Below, piece after piece: positions 1 through 8,008 of a stretch of DNA of 64,000 nt. Below the pieces are notes generated by a model. The model did not search any database and was not told the DNA's origin. It saw only the letters and a list, made by a program, of their open reading frames with translations. The stretch lies in the NCBI RefSeq assembly GCF_020171745.1, contig NZ_JAIVAH010000009.1, forward strand, positions 1 to 64,000, given 5' to 3'. How positions within the stretch are numbered: the stretch's first letter is position 1; every line of letters begins with the position of its first letter. Origin of the DNA: Prescottella equi. Lineage in GTDB: Bacteria > Actinomycetota > Actinomycetes > Mycobacteriales > Mycobacteriaceae. The position numbers and the translations under genes were made by a program.

Positions 1-52
1 CGGCCGCGTCGGTGTCGCGCACCGTCACCCACGACGACCACGAGATGACCAT
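1..52 (-). CDS. Possible start of a divergent gene (cut by window edge)
   Basis: An ATG at 52-50 on the minus strand opens a frame that stays open to the window edge. All sixteen codons after the ATG end in G or C, as expected for this genome. The peptide (MVISWSSWVTVRDTD...) matches nothing I recognise. No good Shine-Dalgarno sequence is visible. The plus strand has an equally G/C-rich third position here but reads on without a stop, so an upstream plus-strand gene ending here is not supported. The 41 bp to the next gene would hold a short divergent promoter. Existence is uncertain. Confidence 0.25.
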   Translation of the reverse strand, partial: MVISWSSWVTVRDTDAA

Positions 53-93
53 CCACGACAGCGTGGTCCGCACCAGTCACGGAAGGAATGCCG

Positions 94-987
94 ATGAGTA
101 TCGAGATCCTGTTGGCCGAACGCGAGATCGCTCGCGGAGTCGTCCGGTTCGCGCGCGCGATGGACGACCGCGACTGGCCGGTGCTGCACGAGATCATGCT
201 GCCCGACGCCACCGCCGAACTCGGGACCGGAACGCTGCACGGCCCCGGCGAGGTGGAGACCGCGATCCGCTCGTTCCTCGACGACTGCGGGCCCACCCAG
301 CATCTGCTGGGCAACATGCTGATCGACGTCGACCTGGCGGCCGGCACCGCGTCCAGCCGCACCTACGTCTCGGACCTGCACCTCGGCGTCGGAGATCTTC
401 GCGGCCTGAGCTTCTCGACGCTCGGCGACTACCACGACGAGTGGCGACTCACCGACGGCGCGTGGCGAATGAGCCACCGCACCAAGCACATGCGCGGCAC
501 TCAGGGCGACATCGCGGTGCTCGGGGCCGGTCCCGGCCACTGGAACGGCGGGACGTCGCCGGTGGACCCGCGCACCGCCGCGGCCGACATCGAGGCGATC
601 CAGGCGCTCAAGGCCCGCTACTTCCGGCTCATGGACACCAAGGACTGGGACGGGCTGGCCGCCGTGTTCACCGACGACGTCGCGATCGACATGACGGAGA
701 CCGGTGGCGGCGTGACCGATTCGGTGGCGGAGTACATGCCGTTCCTGCGGGCAAGCATCGAGGATGTCGCCACCGTTCACCACGGCCACATGCCCGAGAT
801 CACGCTCACCTCCCCCACCACCGCGACCGGCGTGTGGGCGATGGAGGACAAGCTGTGGTGGCCGGACGGCGCACCTGTGCGCAGCCTGCACGGCTACGGG
901 CACTACGTCGAGGAGTACCGCAAGATCGGCGACGGCTGGCGGATTTCGTCGATGCGGCTGACCCGGCTGCGGACCGACACTGCCTGA
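94..987 (+). CDS. Tandem SnoaL-like (NTF2-fold) protein
   Basis: A 297-aa protein with two NTF2/SnoaL-like cone domains in a row, at about residues 3-140 and 170-295. The second contains HHGHMPEITLTSPTTATG, a WAMEDKLWW stretch and an HGYGHYVEEYRK stretch. This block recurs in the single-domain proteins at 37846 and 38432, so the three are paralogues. The fold includes ketosteroid isomerase, limonene epoxide hydrolase, polyketide cyclases and ring-hydroxylating dioxygenase beta subunits, so the reaction cannot be named. The start at 94 is preferred over 88 because GGAAGGA at 81-87 abuts the first ATG and is well spaced only for the second. Confidence 0.85.
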   Translation: MSIEILLAEREIARGVVRFARAMDDRDWPVLHEIMLPDATAELGTGTLHGPGEVETAIRSFLDDCGPTQHLLGNMLIDVDLAAGTASSRTYVSDLHLGVGDLRGLSFSTLGDYHDEWRLTDGAWRMSHRTKHMRGTQGDIAVLGAGPGHWNGGTSPVDPRTAAADIEAIQALKARYFRLMDTKDWDGLAAVFTDDVAIDMTETGGGVTDSVAEYMPFLRASIEDVATVHHGHMPEITLTSPTTATGVWAMEDKLWWPDGAPVRSLHGYGHYVEEYRKIGDGWRISSMRLTRLRTDTA

Positions 988-1002
988 ACGGAATCGACGT
1001 CC

Positions 1003-1049
1003 GATCCTGAAGGATTCCTCTCGCTGAGCGACGGAAATCCTTCAGGATC
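1003..1049. terminator. Hairpin terminator candidate
   Basis: A perfect 14-bp inverted repeat (GATCCTGAAGGATT at 1003-1016, AATCCTTCAGGATC at 1036-1049) with a 19-nt loop follows the SnoaL gene. There is no T-tract, which is usual for actinobacterial terminators. It separates the SnoaL gene from the lipoprotein gene. Confidence 0.6.
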
Positions 1050-1125
1050 AACGTAACGCTCGACCGATTTGCCCGATACCGTCTGCACAGGGGGCCGGAA
1101 TTCCGGTGTGCAACGGGGAGGAATC

Positions 1126-1827
1126 ATGTCGAGATATCGAGTCGCCGTGCTGGGGATCGTCGGACTGTCGAGCATCGCCGGCTGCGGAACCACGGACGCG
1201 TCTCCCCCGACGAGCGGGCCCGAATTCCGGACGAGTCTGCTGCCCGACGCCTCGGAACTGCCCACGGGCGCCGTTGTCGAACAACTCCCGCGCGAGGACC
1301 AGATGGTCCTCAGCCTCAAACTCGACGCACCCAGCACCGGCGACGGTTCGGAGCTGACGACCACGAGGTTCGATCCGCCCGCGTGCGAGGCCGAGAACGT
1401 CTACTCGGACGGTGCTCGGATCGGGCTGGTCGAGAACGGTTCGGCCGCCGGTGCTCTCCTCGGGGACGACCGCGCCTACATCATGTTGGTCAGCGAGACC
1501 GACCTGGACGTACAACGCATGGCCGATGCCCACACCGGGGCATGCTCGACGTACACCGTCACCTACGACGACCCCGCCTCCTTCGGTCGCACGGTACGCA
1601 CCGAGCGACTCGATCTCCCGCCCGCGCTCACGTCGGAGAACGCCGTCATCGTCTCCGAGCTCACGCACTCCGACAACCCGAAGTGGGCCGACAAAGAGGT
1701 GCTGCTGGGGTACGCCGCGGTCGGCGACTACACCGTGCTGGTGCTGGCGTATCACGGCAAGGAGTTTCGTACCGAGTTCGACGACGTGTTCACCCGGACT
1801 GTGGAGAAGGTACGCAGTCACGTGTGA
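1126..1827 (+). CDS. Secreted lipoprotein, DUF5642-like
   Basis: A 233-aa predicted lipoprotein. The N-terminus (MSRYRVAVLGIVGLSSIAGC) is a type II signal peptide with lipobox SIAG-C at about residues 17-21, so the mature protein should carry lipid on the Cys and face the cell wall. The body is acidic with no further membrane segment. It loosely resembles mycobacterial and rhodococcal DUF5642 lipoproteins, a call made from memory of the family. GGGGAGGA at 1115-1122 fixes the start. It converges on the secreted lipase gene with only 9 bp between stops. Function unknown. Confidence 0.75.
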   Translation: MSRYRVAVLGIVGLSSIAGCGTTDASPPTSGPEFRTSLLPDASELPTGAVVEQLPREDQMVLSLKLDAPSTGDGSELTTTRFDPPACEAENVYSDGARIGLVENGSAAGALLGDDRAYIMLVSETDLDVQRMADAHTGACSTYTVTYDDPASFGRTVRTERLDLPPALTSENAVIVSELTHSDNPKWADKEVLLGYAAVGDYTVLVLAYHGKEFRTEFDDVFTRTVEKVRSHV

Positions 1828-1836
1828 GCGGACGAG

Positions 1837-3078
1837 TCAGGACAGGCCCGGGACCACCGGCGCCCCGCAGTTCGGGGTCGTCGGACGCCCCATGACCCGG
1901 TCGTCGAGCCACTTGTAGGCGGCGGGCATGCCCAGCAGCGCGAAGCCCACGTGGTCGACACCGGGCCCGGAGACGAACTGGACGTCGACGCCGCGCTCGC
2001 AGTACTCCTGCACCACGCCGGTCATCGCCCAGTCCGGGATGAGCGTGTCCTTGCTGTCGTGGAAGACGTACAGCGGCATGTCCGGGGTGTCGGCCGTGCG
2101 GCCCAGCGAGTTGAGCTCGAACGCCTCACGCACGCTGGGAACGTCGGGGATGTTGCCCACCGTCGAGTACGAGGCGAGGCTGACGTTGTTCGTGTTCTTC
2201 AGCAGATCGGGCAGGCACTGGTTGGTCAGGCCGGTCGCGAAGGCGATGCCGTCCGCGTTCAGGTAGTCCTGCGGGCGCACCTTCTCCGGGTACGCGCGGG
2301 ACAGGCCGAGCAGCGAACCCCACGCGGTGAAGCCGGCCGCCGGCTGTCGCGCGCTGAGTTCGGCGAGGTTGCCCGGGACACCGCCCTCTGCGGCGCCGAT
2401 GATGTTCAGCTCCGGCGCGTACGACGCCTTGAGCTGCGTCGCCCACGCCGTCGCCTGCCCGCCGCCGGAGTAGCCGTACATGACGACCGGCGACGTCGAC
2501 AGGCCCAGTGGCGCGTGCCGCTGCGCCGCCCGGATCCCGTCGAGCACGGCATGACCCGCCTGGTAGCCGGCGATCCAGGCCATCTCCGGGCCCTCGTAGT
2601 CGGTGGCGACCACGGCGTAGCCGAGCGCGAGCATCGGCGCCACGAGCGCCAGGTCGGAGTCGGTGCCCTGAGTGAGTTCGACGGATGGGTTGCACTGCAG
2701 CCCCAGCGAATCCGTGGGCACCTGCAGCGAGAGCAGCGGCCGCTCCCCCGGTCCCGTCCAGGGCCGGTTCGGGACGATGACGGTGGCCGCGGTCGACTCG
2801 GGAGCCCCGTGCGCGTCCGAACTGCGCACCAGCAACTGTGTCGTGGTGACGACGGGCCACGCCGTGTTCGCCGGGTAGCGCACCTCGGCCGACCGCGCAC
2901 GGATGACGTCACCGGGGGCGTAGTCGGCCAGGTTTCCGGGTTCCTGATACCAGCCGTCCGCCAGTGGAACCGGTCCCGGCAGAGGCGGATTCGGCGCCGC
3001 AGCGGCGGGGCCGGCTCCGAGGGACACGGTCACGGCGAGGGCGCCGAGCGCGGCGCCGAGCGACCCGGTGAGTTTCAT
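1837..3078 (-). CDS. Secretory lipase (LIP family)
   Basis: A 413-aa exported alpha/beta-hydrolase. Residues 1-28 form a Sec signal peptide ending AAAAP. The nucleophile elbow is GYSGGG with Ser near 204. The likely acid is in the HDSKDTLIP stretch and the His in the VDHVGF stretch. The size, the GYSGGG elbow and a late C-terminal Cys pair fit the LIP/secretory lipase family (triacylglycerol lipase type) common in Rhodococcus, Nocardia and Mycobacterium. AGGAA precedes the ATG. It stands alone and probably releases fatty acids outside the cell. The lipid substrate is not predictable. Confidence 0.85.
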   Translation of the reverse strand: MKLTGSLGAALGALAVTVSLGAGPAAAAPNPPLPGPVPLADGWYQEPGNLADYAPGDVIRARSAEVRYPANTAWPVVTTTQLLVRSSDAHGAPESTAATVIVPNRPWTGPGERPLLSLQVPTDSLGLQCNPSVELTQGTDSDLALVAPMLALGYAVVATDYEGPEMAWIAGYQAGHAVLDGIRAAQRHAPLGLSTSPVVMYGYSGGGQATAWATQLKASYAPELNIIGAAEGGVPGNLAELSARQPAAGFTAWGSLLGLSRAYPEKVRPQDYLNADGIAFATGLTNQCLPDLLKNTNNVSLASYSTVGNIPDVPSVREAFELNSLGRTADTPDMPLYVFHDSKDTLIPDWAMTGVVQEYCERGVDVQFVSGPGVDHVGFALLGMPAAYKWLDDRVMGRPTTPNCGAPVVPGLS

Positions 3079-3185
3079 CGTCGATTCCTGCCAGTCGTTG
3101 AACGTTTGTCCAAGATCGTCGGGTCGTTTCTAGCAGGCAGTCGGCCCGCCGCCCCGGAATCGAGCGTGAACACGCCGCGAATCCG

Positions 3186-4013
3186 TCAGGCCGGGCGGCC
3201 ACCCGTCCGGCCCAGCAGCCGCATCGCGTCGAACGGCGCGTAGCCCTTGATGTCGTTGTCGAAGTAGACGAACGTGTCGCGCCCGGACGCGGTCCAGCCA
3301 CGCACCTTCTCGGCCCACCGGTCCAGGGCCTCGTCGGTGTACCCGCTCGCATACAACTCCGCGTCGCCGTGCAGGCGGGCGTACGCGAAATCCGCGGTGT
3401 CCTCGTCGATCCGCGGGTACTTCCCGGCGGTGTCGGCCAGCACGACGGCGACACCGTGGTCGCGGGCGATCGACACCATCTCCGGGACCGCGAAACTCGG
3501 GTGCCGGACCTCGAGGGCGTGCCGGATCGGGCGATCGGCGTCGGTTGTGGCGAGAACGCGGTCGTCGGAGAGCTTGTCGTCGCGGCGGGCCGCGAGCGCG
3601 CAGGCCGCCGTCGTCGTGCGCGGCAACAGGGTCAGGAACTCCTCCAGCACCCGGGCGTCGAACTGCATGTTCGGTGGCAGCTGCCACAGGATCGGCCCGA
3701 GCTTGTCGCGCAATGCGAGGACGCCCGCGGCGAAGAAGTTCGCGAGCGGCACCTCGACGTCCTGCAACCGGCGGACGTGGGTGACGTAGCGGCCGCCCTT
3801 GACCGCGAAGACGAAGTCGTCGGGCGTCTCGTCATGCCACTTCGCGAAACTCGACGGCTTCTGCAACGCGTAGAACGACCCGTTGATCTCGATCGACGTC
3901 AGGTGCTCGGCGGCGTACCGCAGTTCGTCGCGGTGCACCAGGCCCTTCGGATAGAACCCGCCGCGCCACCCCGGGTACACCCACCCGGAGATGCCGACAC
4001 GGACGTCCGCCAT
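3186..4013 (-). CDS. DUF72 family protein
   Basis: A 275-aa protein of the DUF72 (YecE-like) family, a TIM-barrel family of unknown function. Recognised by the N-terminal GISGWVYPGWRGGFYP, followed by the EINGSFYALQ and WQLPPNMQFD stretches and YFDNDIKGYAP near the C-terminus. No signal peptide, so probably cytosolic. The ATG at 4013 has no clear Shine-Dalgarno sequence. It lies downstream of the lipase in the opposite direction from its other neighbour, with no functional link visible. Confidence 0.85.
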   Translation of the reverse strand: MADVRVGISGWVYPGWRGGFYPKGLVHRDELRYAAEHLTSIEINGSFYALQKPSSFAKWHDETPDDFVFAVKGGRYVTHVRRLQDVEVPLANFFAAGVLALRDKLGPILWQLPPNMQFDARVLEEFLTLLPRTTTAACALAARRDDKLSDDRVLATTDADRPIRHALEVRHPSFAVPEMVSIARDHGVAVVLADTAGKYPRIDEDTADFAYARLHGDAELYASGYTDEALDRWAEKVRGWTASGRDTFVYFDNDIKGYAPFDAMRLLGRTGGRPA

Positions 4014-4125
4014 GCGGCCGCAGTGTAGTCCGTCCGAGGGACGATTCCTGCGACTTGGGAACTCCTGTCTGCAGGTCGGGGTACCTTACTGATCGCCAGA
4101 TTCGAGATGTAGGGGGAGTTTCTCC

Positions 4126-5340
4126 ATGTGGGGTTCAGATCCGAGACGTGCGGCGCGACGCCGACTGCGCCGGGGCGTGCTGGGCGCGTCGCTGGCGGCG
4201 CTGGTGGCACTGCCGCTGGCCGGGGAGGCGCTGGCCGCACCCGGTAGCGCCGGTAGTGCTGGTAGCGCTGGGGAGGCGACGGCCGCACCCGGTAGCGCCG
4301 CGAGCAGCGGCAGCCTCGGCAGCGCCGCCGGTGGATCGAGCGGCAGCGCGGCCGCCAGTTCCGACAACGGCAGCGTGGTCGCCGGGTCCGTCATTCCCGG
4401 CCCGCTCCAGAACGAGCACCCGCCGCTGCCGCCGCTGCGTGACGACATCACCACCGCGGCGATCACCGCCGAGCAGCAGAAGACCGAACGGCTCGTGCGC
4501 TTCACCGTGGCCTCTCCGGCGCTGCGCCGCGAGGTCGGAGTGGAAGTGTTCCTCCCCAAGGACAATTCGGTGCCGCGCCCGTCGATCTACGCGCTCGAGG
4601 GCGTCGACGCCGGCGAGGACACCAGCGGCTGGGTCACGATGGGCGGAGTCCCGGCCTTCTTCGAGGACAAGAACGTCAACGTCGTGATGCTCAACGGCGG
4701 CGTATCCGGGCTCTACACCGACTGGGACCGGATCGATCCGGGCGTCGGACTGCACAAGTGGGAAACCTTCGTCACGCAGGAACTGCCCGCGCTGCTCGAC
4801 GCCCGGCTGCACACCAACGGGGTCAAGTCGCTGCTCGGGATCTCGATGGGCTCGCAGGGCGCGATGATGCTCGCGCACCGCAATCCCGGAATGTACCGCG
4901 GCATCGCGGCATTCAGCGGGTGCTACTCGACGGTCGACGACCTGGGCCGGCTCAGCGTGCAGTCCACGGTGTCGTCACGCGGCGGCGACATCGCGAACCT
5001 GTGGGGCGAGGTCGGCGGACCCGGATGGGTCGCCCACGACAGCGTCCGGAACGCCGAGGCACTGCGCGGCATGGACATCTACGTCTCGGTGGCGTCGGGG
5101 GTGCCCGGCCGGTACGAGGATCCGGCGGCGTCCGACTGGTTCGACCGGGTGTTCATCGGCGGCCCGATGGAAGTCATGGCGAACGGTTGCACCCGTCTCC
5201 TCGACACCCGGCTCGACGAACTGAACATCCCCGCGACCTTCGAGTACGAGGCGATCGGGATCCACGGGTGGTCGTACTGGCGGGATCGGCTGCCGCAGGC
5301 GTGGCCGACGCTCGCTCGATCGCTCGACCTTCCCGTCTGA
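4126..5340 (+). CDS. Mycolyltransferase-like secreted esterase (antigen 85 type)
   Basis: A 404-aa exported esterase of the antigen 85/mycolyltransferase superfamily. An Arg-rich start leads into a hydrophobic segment (about residues 18-38) ending ALAAP. An 80-residue Gly/Ser/Ala linker follows, then the catalytic domain with nucleophile motif GISMGSQG (Ser near 240) and a late IHGWSYW stretch that should hold the catalytic His. Enzymes of this family move mycolic acids onto trehalose or arabinogalactan. AGGGGGAG at 4111-4118 fixes the start. The linker is longer than in classical Ag85 and carries a DNA duplication. It could be a carboxylesterase of the same fold. Confidence 0.8.
   Translation: MWGSDPRRAARRRLRRGVLGASLAALVALPLAGEALAAPGSAGSAGSAGEATAAPGSAASSGSLGSAAGGSSGSAAASSDNGSVVAGSVIPGPLQNEHPPLPPLRDDITTAAITAEQQKTERLVRFTVASPALRREVGVEVFLPKDNSVPRPSIYALEGVDAGEDTSGWVTMGGVPAFFEDKNVNVVMLNGGVSGLYTDWDRIDPGVGLHKWETFVTQELPALLDARLHTNGVKSLLGISMGSQGAMMLAHRNPGMYRGIAAFSGCYSTVDDLGRLSVQSTVSSRGGDIANLWGEVGGPGWVAHDSVRNAEALRGMDIYVSVASGVPGRYEDPAASDWFDRVFIGGPMEVMANGCTRLLDTRLDELNIPATFEYEAIGIHGWSYWRDRLPQAWPTLARSLDLPV
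4222..4300. repeat. 48-bp tandem duplication in the linker
   Basis: Positions 4222-4252 and 4270-4300 are 31-bp direct copies with two mismatches, 48 bp apart. Between them lie three GGTAGYGCY 9-mers at 4243-4269. They encode the GSAGSAGSAG linker of the esterase, the pattern expected from replication slippage. Confidence 0.8.
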
Positions 5341-5370
5341 TCAACGACACGACCGCACGACCGCAAGAAG

Positions 5371-5408
5371 AAAGGGCCCCGCACGGACGAATCCGTGCGG
5401 GGCCCTTT
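5371..5408. terminator. Bidirectional terminator
   Basis: A perfect 17-bp stem (AAAGGGCCCCGCACGGA and its complement) with a CGAA loop. It ends in TTT on the plus strand and, by symmetry, on the minus strand. It lies between the convergent esterase gene and hsaC and should serve both. Confidence 0.9.
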
Positions 5409-5434
5409 CGCGTCGAGCACCACCTACAGGGTGA

Positions 5435-6340
5435 TCAGGCCTTCGGGATGAACGCCTTCAGCGGCTCCGAGGCCGACCAGTCGTGGCCCCAGTAGCTGTC
5501 CGCCGTGATCTCCTCGGCGGTGTAGAAGGTCTCGTCGACCAGCATGCCCTCGGTGCCGAACTCGAGGTCCCAGCCTCCGGGAGCACGCACGTAGAACGAG
5601 ATCATCTTGTCGTTCGTGTGGCGACCCAGGGTCGAGGAGATCGTGAAGCCGTTCTTGGCGACACGGTCCAGCGCCTGGCCGACGGCGTCGAGGGTGTCGA
5701 CCTCCGTCATCAGGTGCACCAGGCCGGGCTCCTCCGTCGGCGGCGCCGGGCACAGCGCGAGGCTGTGGTGACGCTGGTTGACGCCGAGGAAGCGGACGCG
5801 CGAGACGCCGTCCTGCAGCCGGATGGCGCCACGCGGGAGGAAGCCGAGCACCTCGGTGTAGAAGGCGTACGACTCGGCGAACTTGGCCGTCGGCAGCACG
5901 ACGTGGCCGAGGCCCTGCTCGCCGGTGACCCAGCGGCCGCCGTGCGGCGTGACGACGGGGCTGTGGTCGAGCACCGGGCCGAAGAACACCTCGACACGTG
6001 TGCCGGCCGGGTCGTCGAACGCGATGACCTTCTCGGCGTCGCGGTAGTCGGCCTCTTCGAGAGAGAGCTCCTCCACCGCGATGCCTGCCTTCTCCACGGC
6101 CTCGCGGACACGCTGCAGCGCGAAGTGATCTCGCACCTCCCAGCCGACCGCCAGAGCCTTGTCGGTCTCGCCCGGCAGGACGATCAGGCGCGCACGCCGC
6201 TCGTCGAGACGCAGGTAGAGGCCGTCCGGGTCGGGACCCGAGCCGGTCGCCATGCCGAGGCCGTCGACGACGAGTTCACGCCAGCGAGCGATGTCCTGGG
6301 TCTGAATTCTGAGGTAACCGAGACCCCGAATGTCCGTCAT
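5435..6340 (-). CDS. hsaC: Extradiol dioxygenase, 3,4-DHSA type (HsaC)
   Basis: A 301-aa type I extradiol dioxygenase with two vicinal-oxygen-chelate domains. Predicted Fe(II) ligands are His146 (EQGLGHVV), His209 (LVHLM) and Glu260 (WDLEFG). HHSL near 191, His241 and Tyr250 fit the active site. The match is best to HsaC, which opens the catechol ring of 3,4-DHSA (the aromatised steroid A ring) by meta-cleavage. It follows hsaA by 40 bp on the same strand, and hsaB, hsaD and kstD are nearby, which favours a steroid over a biphenyl substrate. The sequence alone does not prove substrate. Confidence 0.88.
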   Translation of the reverse strand: MTDIRGLGYLRIQTQDIARWRELVVDGLGMATGSGPDPDGLYLRLDERRARLIVLPGETDKALAVGWEVRDHFALQRVREAVEKAGIAVEELSLEEADYRDAEKVIAFDDPAGTRVEVFFGPVLDHSPVVTPHGGRWVTGEQGLGHVVLPTAKFAESYAFYTEVLGFLPRGAIRLQDGVSRVRFLGVNQRHHSLALCPAPPTEEPGLVHLMTEVDTLDAVGQALDRVAKNGFTISSTLGRHTNDKMISFYVRAPGGWDLEFGTEGMLVDETFYTAEEITADSYWGHDWSASEPLKAFIPKA

Positions 6341-6380
6341 ATCAATCCGTCCCTGAGTGAGGAATTCAGCTGGGTTCGAA

Positions 6381-7553
6381 CTAGATCATCGAACGGTGGA
6401 CGCCCTGCGGCTCACCACCGAGCTGGGTCAGCGCCGACGCGTGGTTGATCGAGCCGGGCACGTGGATGGCGTGCGTGAGGCCGACGTGCGCGTCACGCCA
6501 GAAGCGCTGCAGCGGCAGCGTGACCTTCATGGCGCCACCACCGGCACGAGCGAAGATCTCGTCGAGGGCGCTGACGGCGCGCCACGCGGCGTTGGTCTGG
6601 GTGCGGCGGCCGACGGCGCGCTCCTCGAAGGTGACCTCCTGGCCCTTCTCCGTCTTGTCCCAGAAGCGGTCGACGGTCTCGAGGATCGACACCTTCGCAG
6701 CGTTGATCTCGTCGGCAGCCTGACCGATGGCGTAGAGGACGTACGGGTCCTCCTTGATCGGGACACCGGTGACCGCGACGCGCTCCTTCTGCGCAGCGAT
6801 GTACAGCGCGAGACCGCCCTGGCACATGCCGATCAGCGACGAGGAGATGCCGAGCGGGAAGATGCAGGAGAACGGGAACTTGTACAGCGTCTCGTCGCGG
6901 CCGGCGTGCTTGGCACCGTTGCCGCTGAGGACGATCTCGGAGTCGATCGTGCGGTACTCGGGGATGAAGGCGTCCTTGACCGTGAAGTCCTTCGAACCGG
7001 TACCGCGCAGGCCCACGACGTTCCAGCTCTCGTGGTCGACGGTGTAGTCGGCCTTCGGAACCAGCACGTGCAGGATCTTGCCGGTGGGCACGCCCTTCTG
7101 GTCACCGACGAGAGCACCGATCATGACCCACTCGCAGTGGTCGTTGCCGGTGGAGAACGACCAGCGGCCGTTCAGGATGTAGCCACCGTCGACCGGCACC
7201 GCGACACCCATCGGGGCGTACGGCGACGCGATCCAGGTGTCGACGTCCTCGCCCCAGACCTCGTGCTGCGCCTTGGGATCGAAGAAGGCCATCTCCCACG
7301 GGTGGACACCGACGATGCCGGAGACCCAGCCGGTGGAGCCGTCGACGGCGCCGAGGGCCATGGCCGTCTCGGCGAACTCGCGCGGGTGCGCCTCGAGTCC
7401 ACCGAACTCCTTCGGCTGCAGCATCCGGATGACACCGGCGTCGCGCACGCGCTTCGCGTTGCCGTCCGAGAGGCGCATCAGCTTCTCGCCCTCGATGCCA
7501 CCCTCGCGGATCTCGTCCGCGAACTGCATGATGTTGTCCAAAACCTGACCCAT
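6381..7553 (-). CDS. hsaA: Flavin-dependent 3-HSA monooxygenase, oxygenase part (HsaA)
   Basis: A 390-aa group D flavin monooxygenase with the acyl-CoA-dehydrogenase fold, close in size to HsaA (394 aa). It has the GAVDGSTGWV and NGRWSFSTG stretches and a C-terminal HVGLTHAIHVPG segment typical of HsaA/HpaB-type hydroxylases. It should hydroxylate 3-HSA to the catechol 3,4-DHSA using reduced flavin from HsaB. The ATG at 7553 is chosen because upstream in-frame starts lengthen the protein beyond the family. Its Shine-Dalgarno is weak (GAGAGAGAG about 8 bp upstream), and it may depend on the transcript coming from the 72-aa ORF. Confidence 0.9.
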   Translation of the reverse strand: MGQVLDNIMQFADEIREGGIEGEKLMRLSDGNAKRVRDAGVIRMLQPKEFGGLEAHPREFAETAMALGAVDGSTGWVSGIVGVHPWEMAFFDPKAQHEVWGEDVDTWIASPYAPMGVAVPVDGGYILNGRWSFSTGNDHCEWVMIGALVGDQKGVPTGKILHVLVPKADYTVDHESWNVVGLRGTGSKDFTVKDAFIPEYRTIDSEIVLSGNGAKHAGRDETLYKFPFSCIFPLGISSSLIGMCQGGLALYIAAQKERVAVTGVPIKEDPYVLYAIGQAADEINAAKVSILETVDRFWDKTEKGQEVTFEERAVGRRTQTNAAWRAVSALDEIFARAGGGAMKVTLPLQRFWRDAHVGLTHAIHVPGSINHASALTQLGGEPQGVHRSMI

Positions 7554-7600
7554 TGCTATCAGCTCTCTCTCTGCGATCTCACGGCGACGCGGATCAATTC

Positions 7601-7819
7601 TTAGCGGCCAGACCGACTGCACTCAAGGGCAATTGGTCTCTCCTGTCCTCCGGCAAGCTCGGGCGACCGGCCCAGACGAGAATCTCGGTTCGGGTGCGCC
7701 GTGAGGCTTGGCATGCGCGCGGCATGCTCGAGGAAGCTGGAATGGACACCGGCGACGAGCGAGTCCACCGTGGTGTCCCGGGTTTCCGCATCCAGGTGCC
7801 GGACGGTGCCTGCAAGCAT
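7601..7819 (-). CDS. Small 72-aa ORF ahead of hsaA
   Basis: A 72-aa frame (MLAGTVRHLDAETRDTTVDS...) in the 455-bp gap between kstD and hsaA. It has a strong Shine-Dalgarno, AGGAGG, six bases before the ATG. Codons 4-40 are mostly G/C-ending, but bias fades toward the C-terminus. No domain, signal peptide or membrane helix is recognised. It lies downstream of an IclR-type operator (7916-7930) and ends 47 bp before hsaA, so it would be the first gene of an hsaA-hsaC transcript. It could be a real small protein, a leader peptide or the 5' relic of a lost gene. Confidence 0.4.
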   Translation of the reverse strand: MLAGTVRHLDAETRDTTVDSLVAGVHSSFLEHAARMPSLTAHPNRDSRLGRSPELAGGQERPIALECSRSGR

Positions 7820-7898
7820 GGCGCCCTCCTGGTGCGGATCGGGGATCAACGCATCCGATGCGCTGATCGTGTGTATCGAACGGTCCCAGGAATCGGCC

Positions 7899-7930
7899 CG
7901 GGAGAACAAAACATCTCCCGCTCAGCGGGA
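7899..7930 (-). promoter_or_regulatory. Operator candidate upstream of hsaA/hsaC
   Basis: Two overlapping palindromes lie here: CGGGAGA-N8-TCTCCCG at 7899-7920 and the perfect 15-mer TCCCGCTCAGCGGGA at 7916-7930. The 15-mer closely matches sites at 12464 and 10689 next to the other hsa genes and iclR. It is therefore the best candidate binding site for the local IclR regulator. Confidence 0.65.
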
Positions 7931-8008
7931 CTGGAATTCGGCCACGTCAGAGCCTGTTTCCCAGTCCCACTGAGTGAGCATTTCGAGAGACTTTCGGACT
8001 ACTTCTTA

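Noticed and set aside
12-1010. A 332-aa frame overlapping the first SnoaL gene
   Set aside because: Its product is an Arg-rich low-complexity shadow typical of the wrong frame in GC-rich DNA. The SnoaL frame has family motifs and a Shine-Dalgarno.
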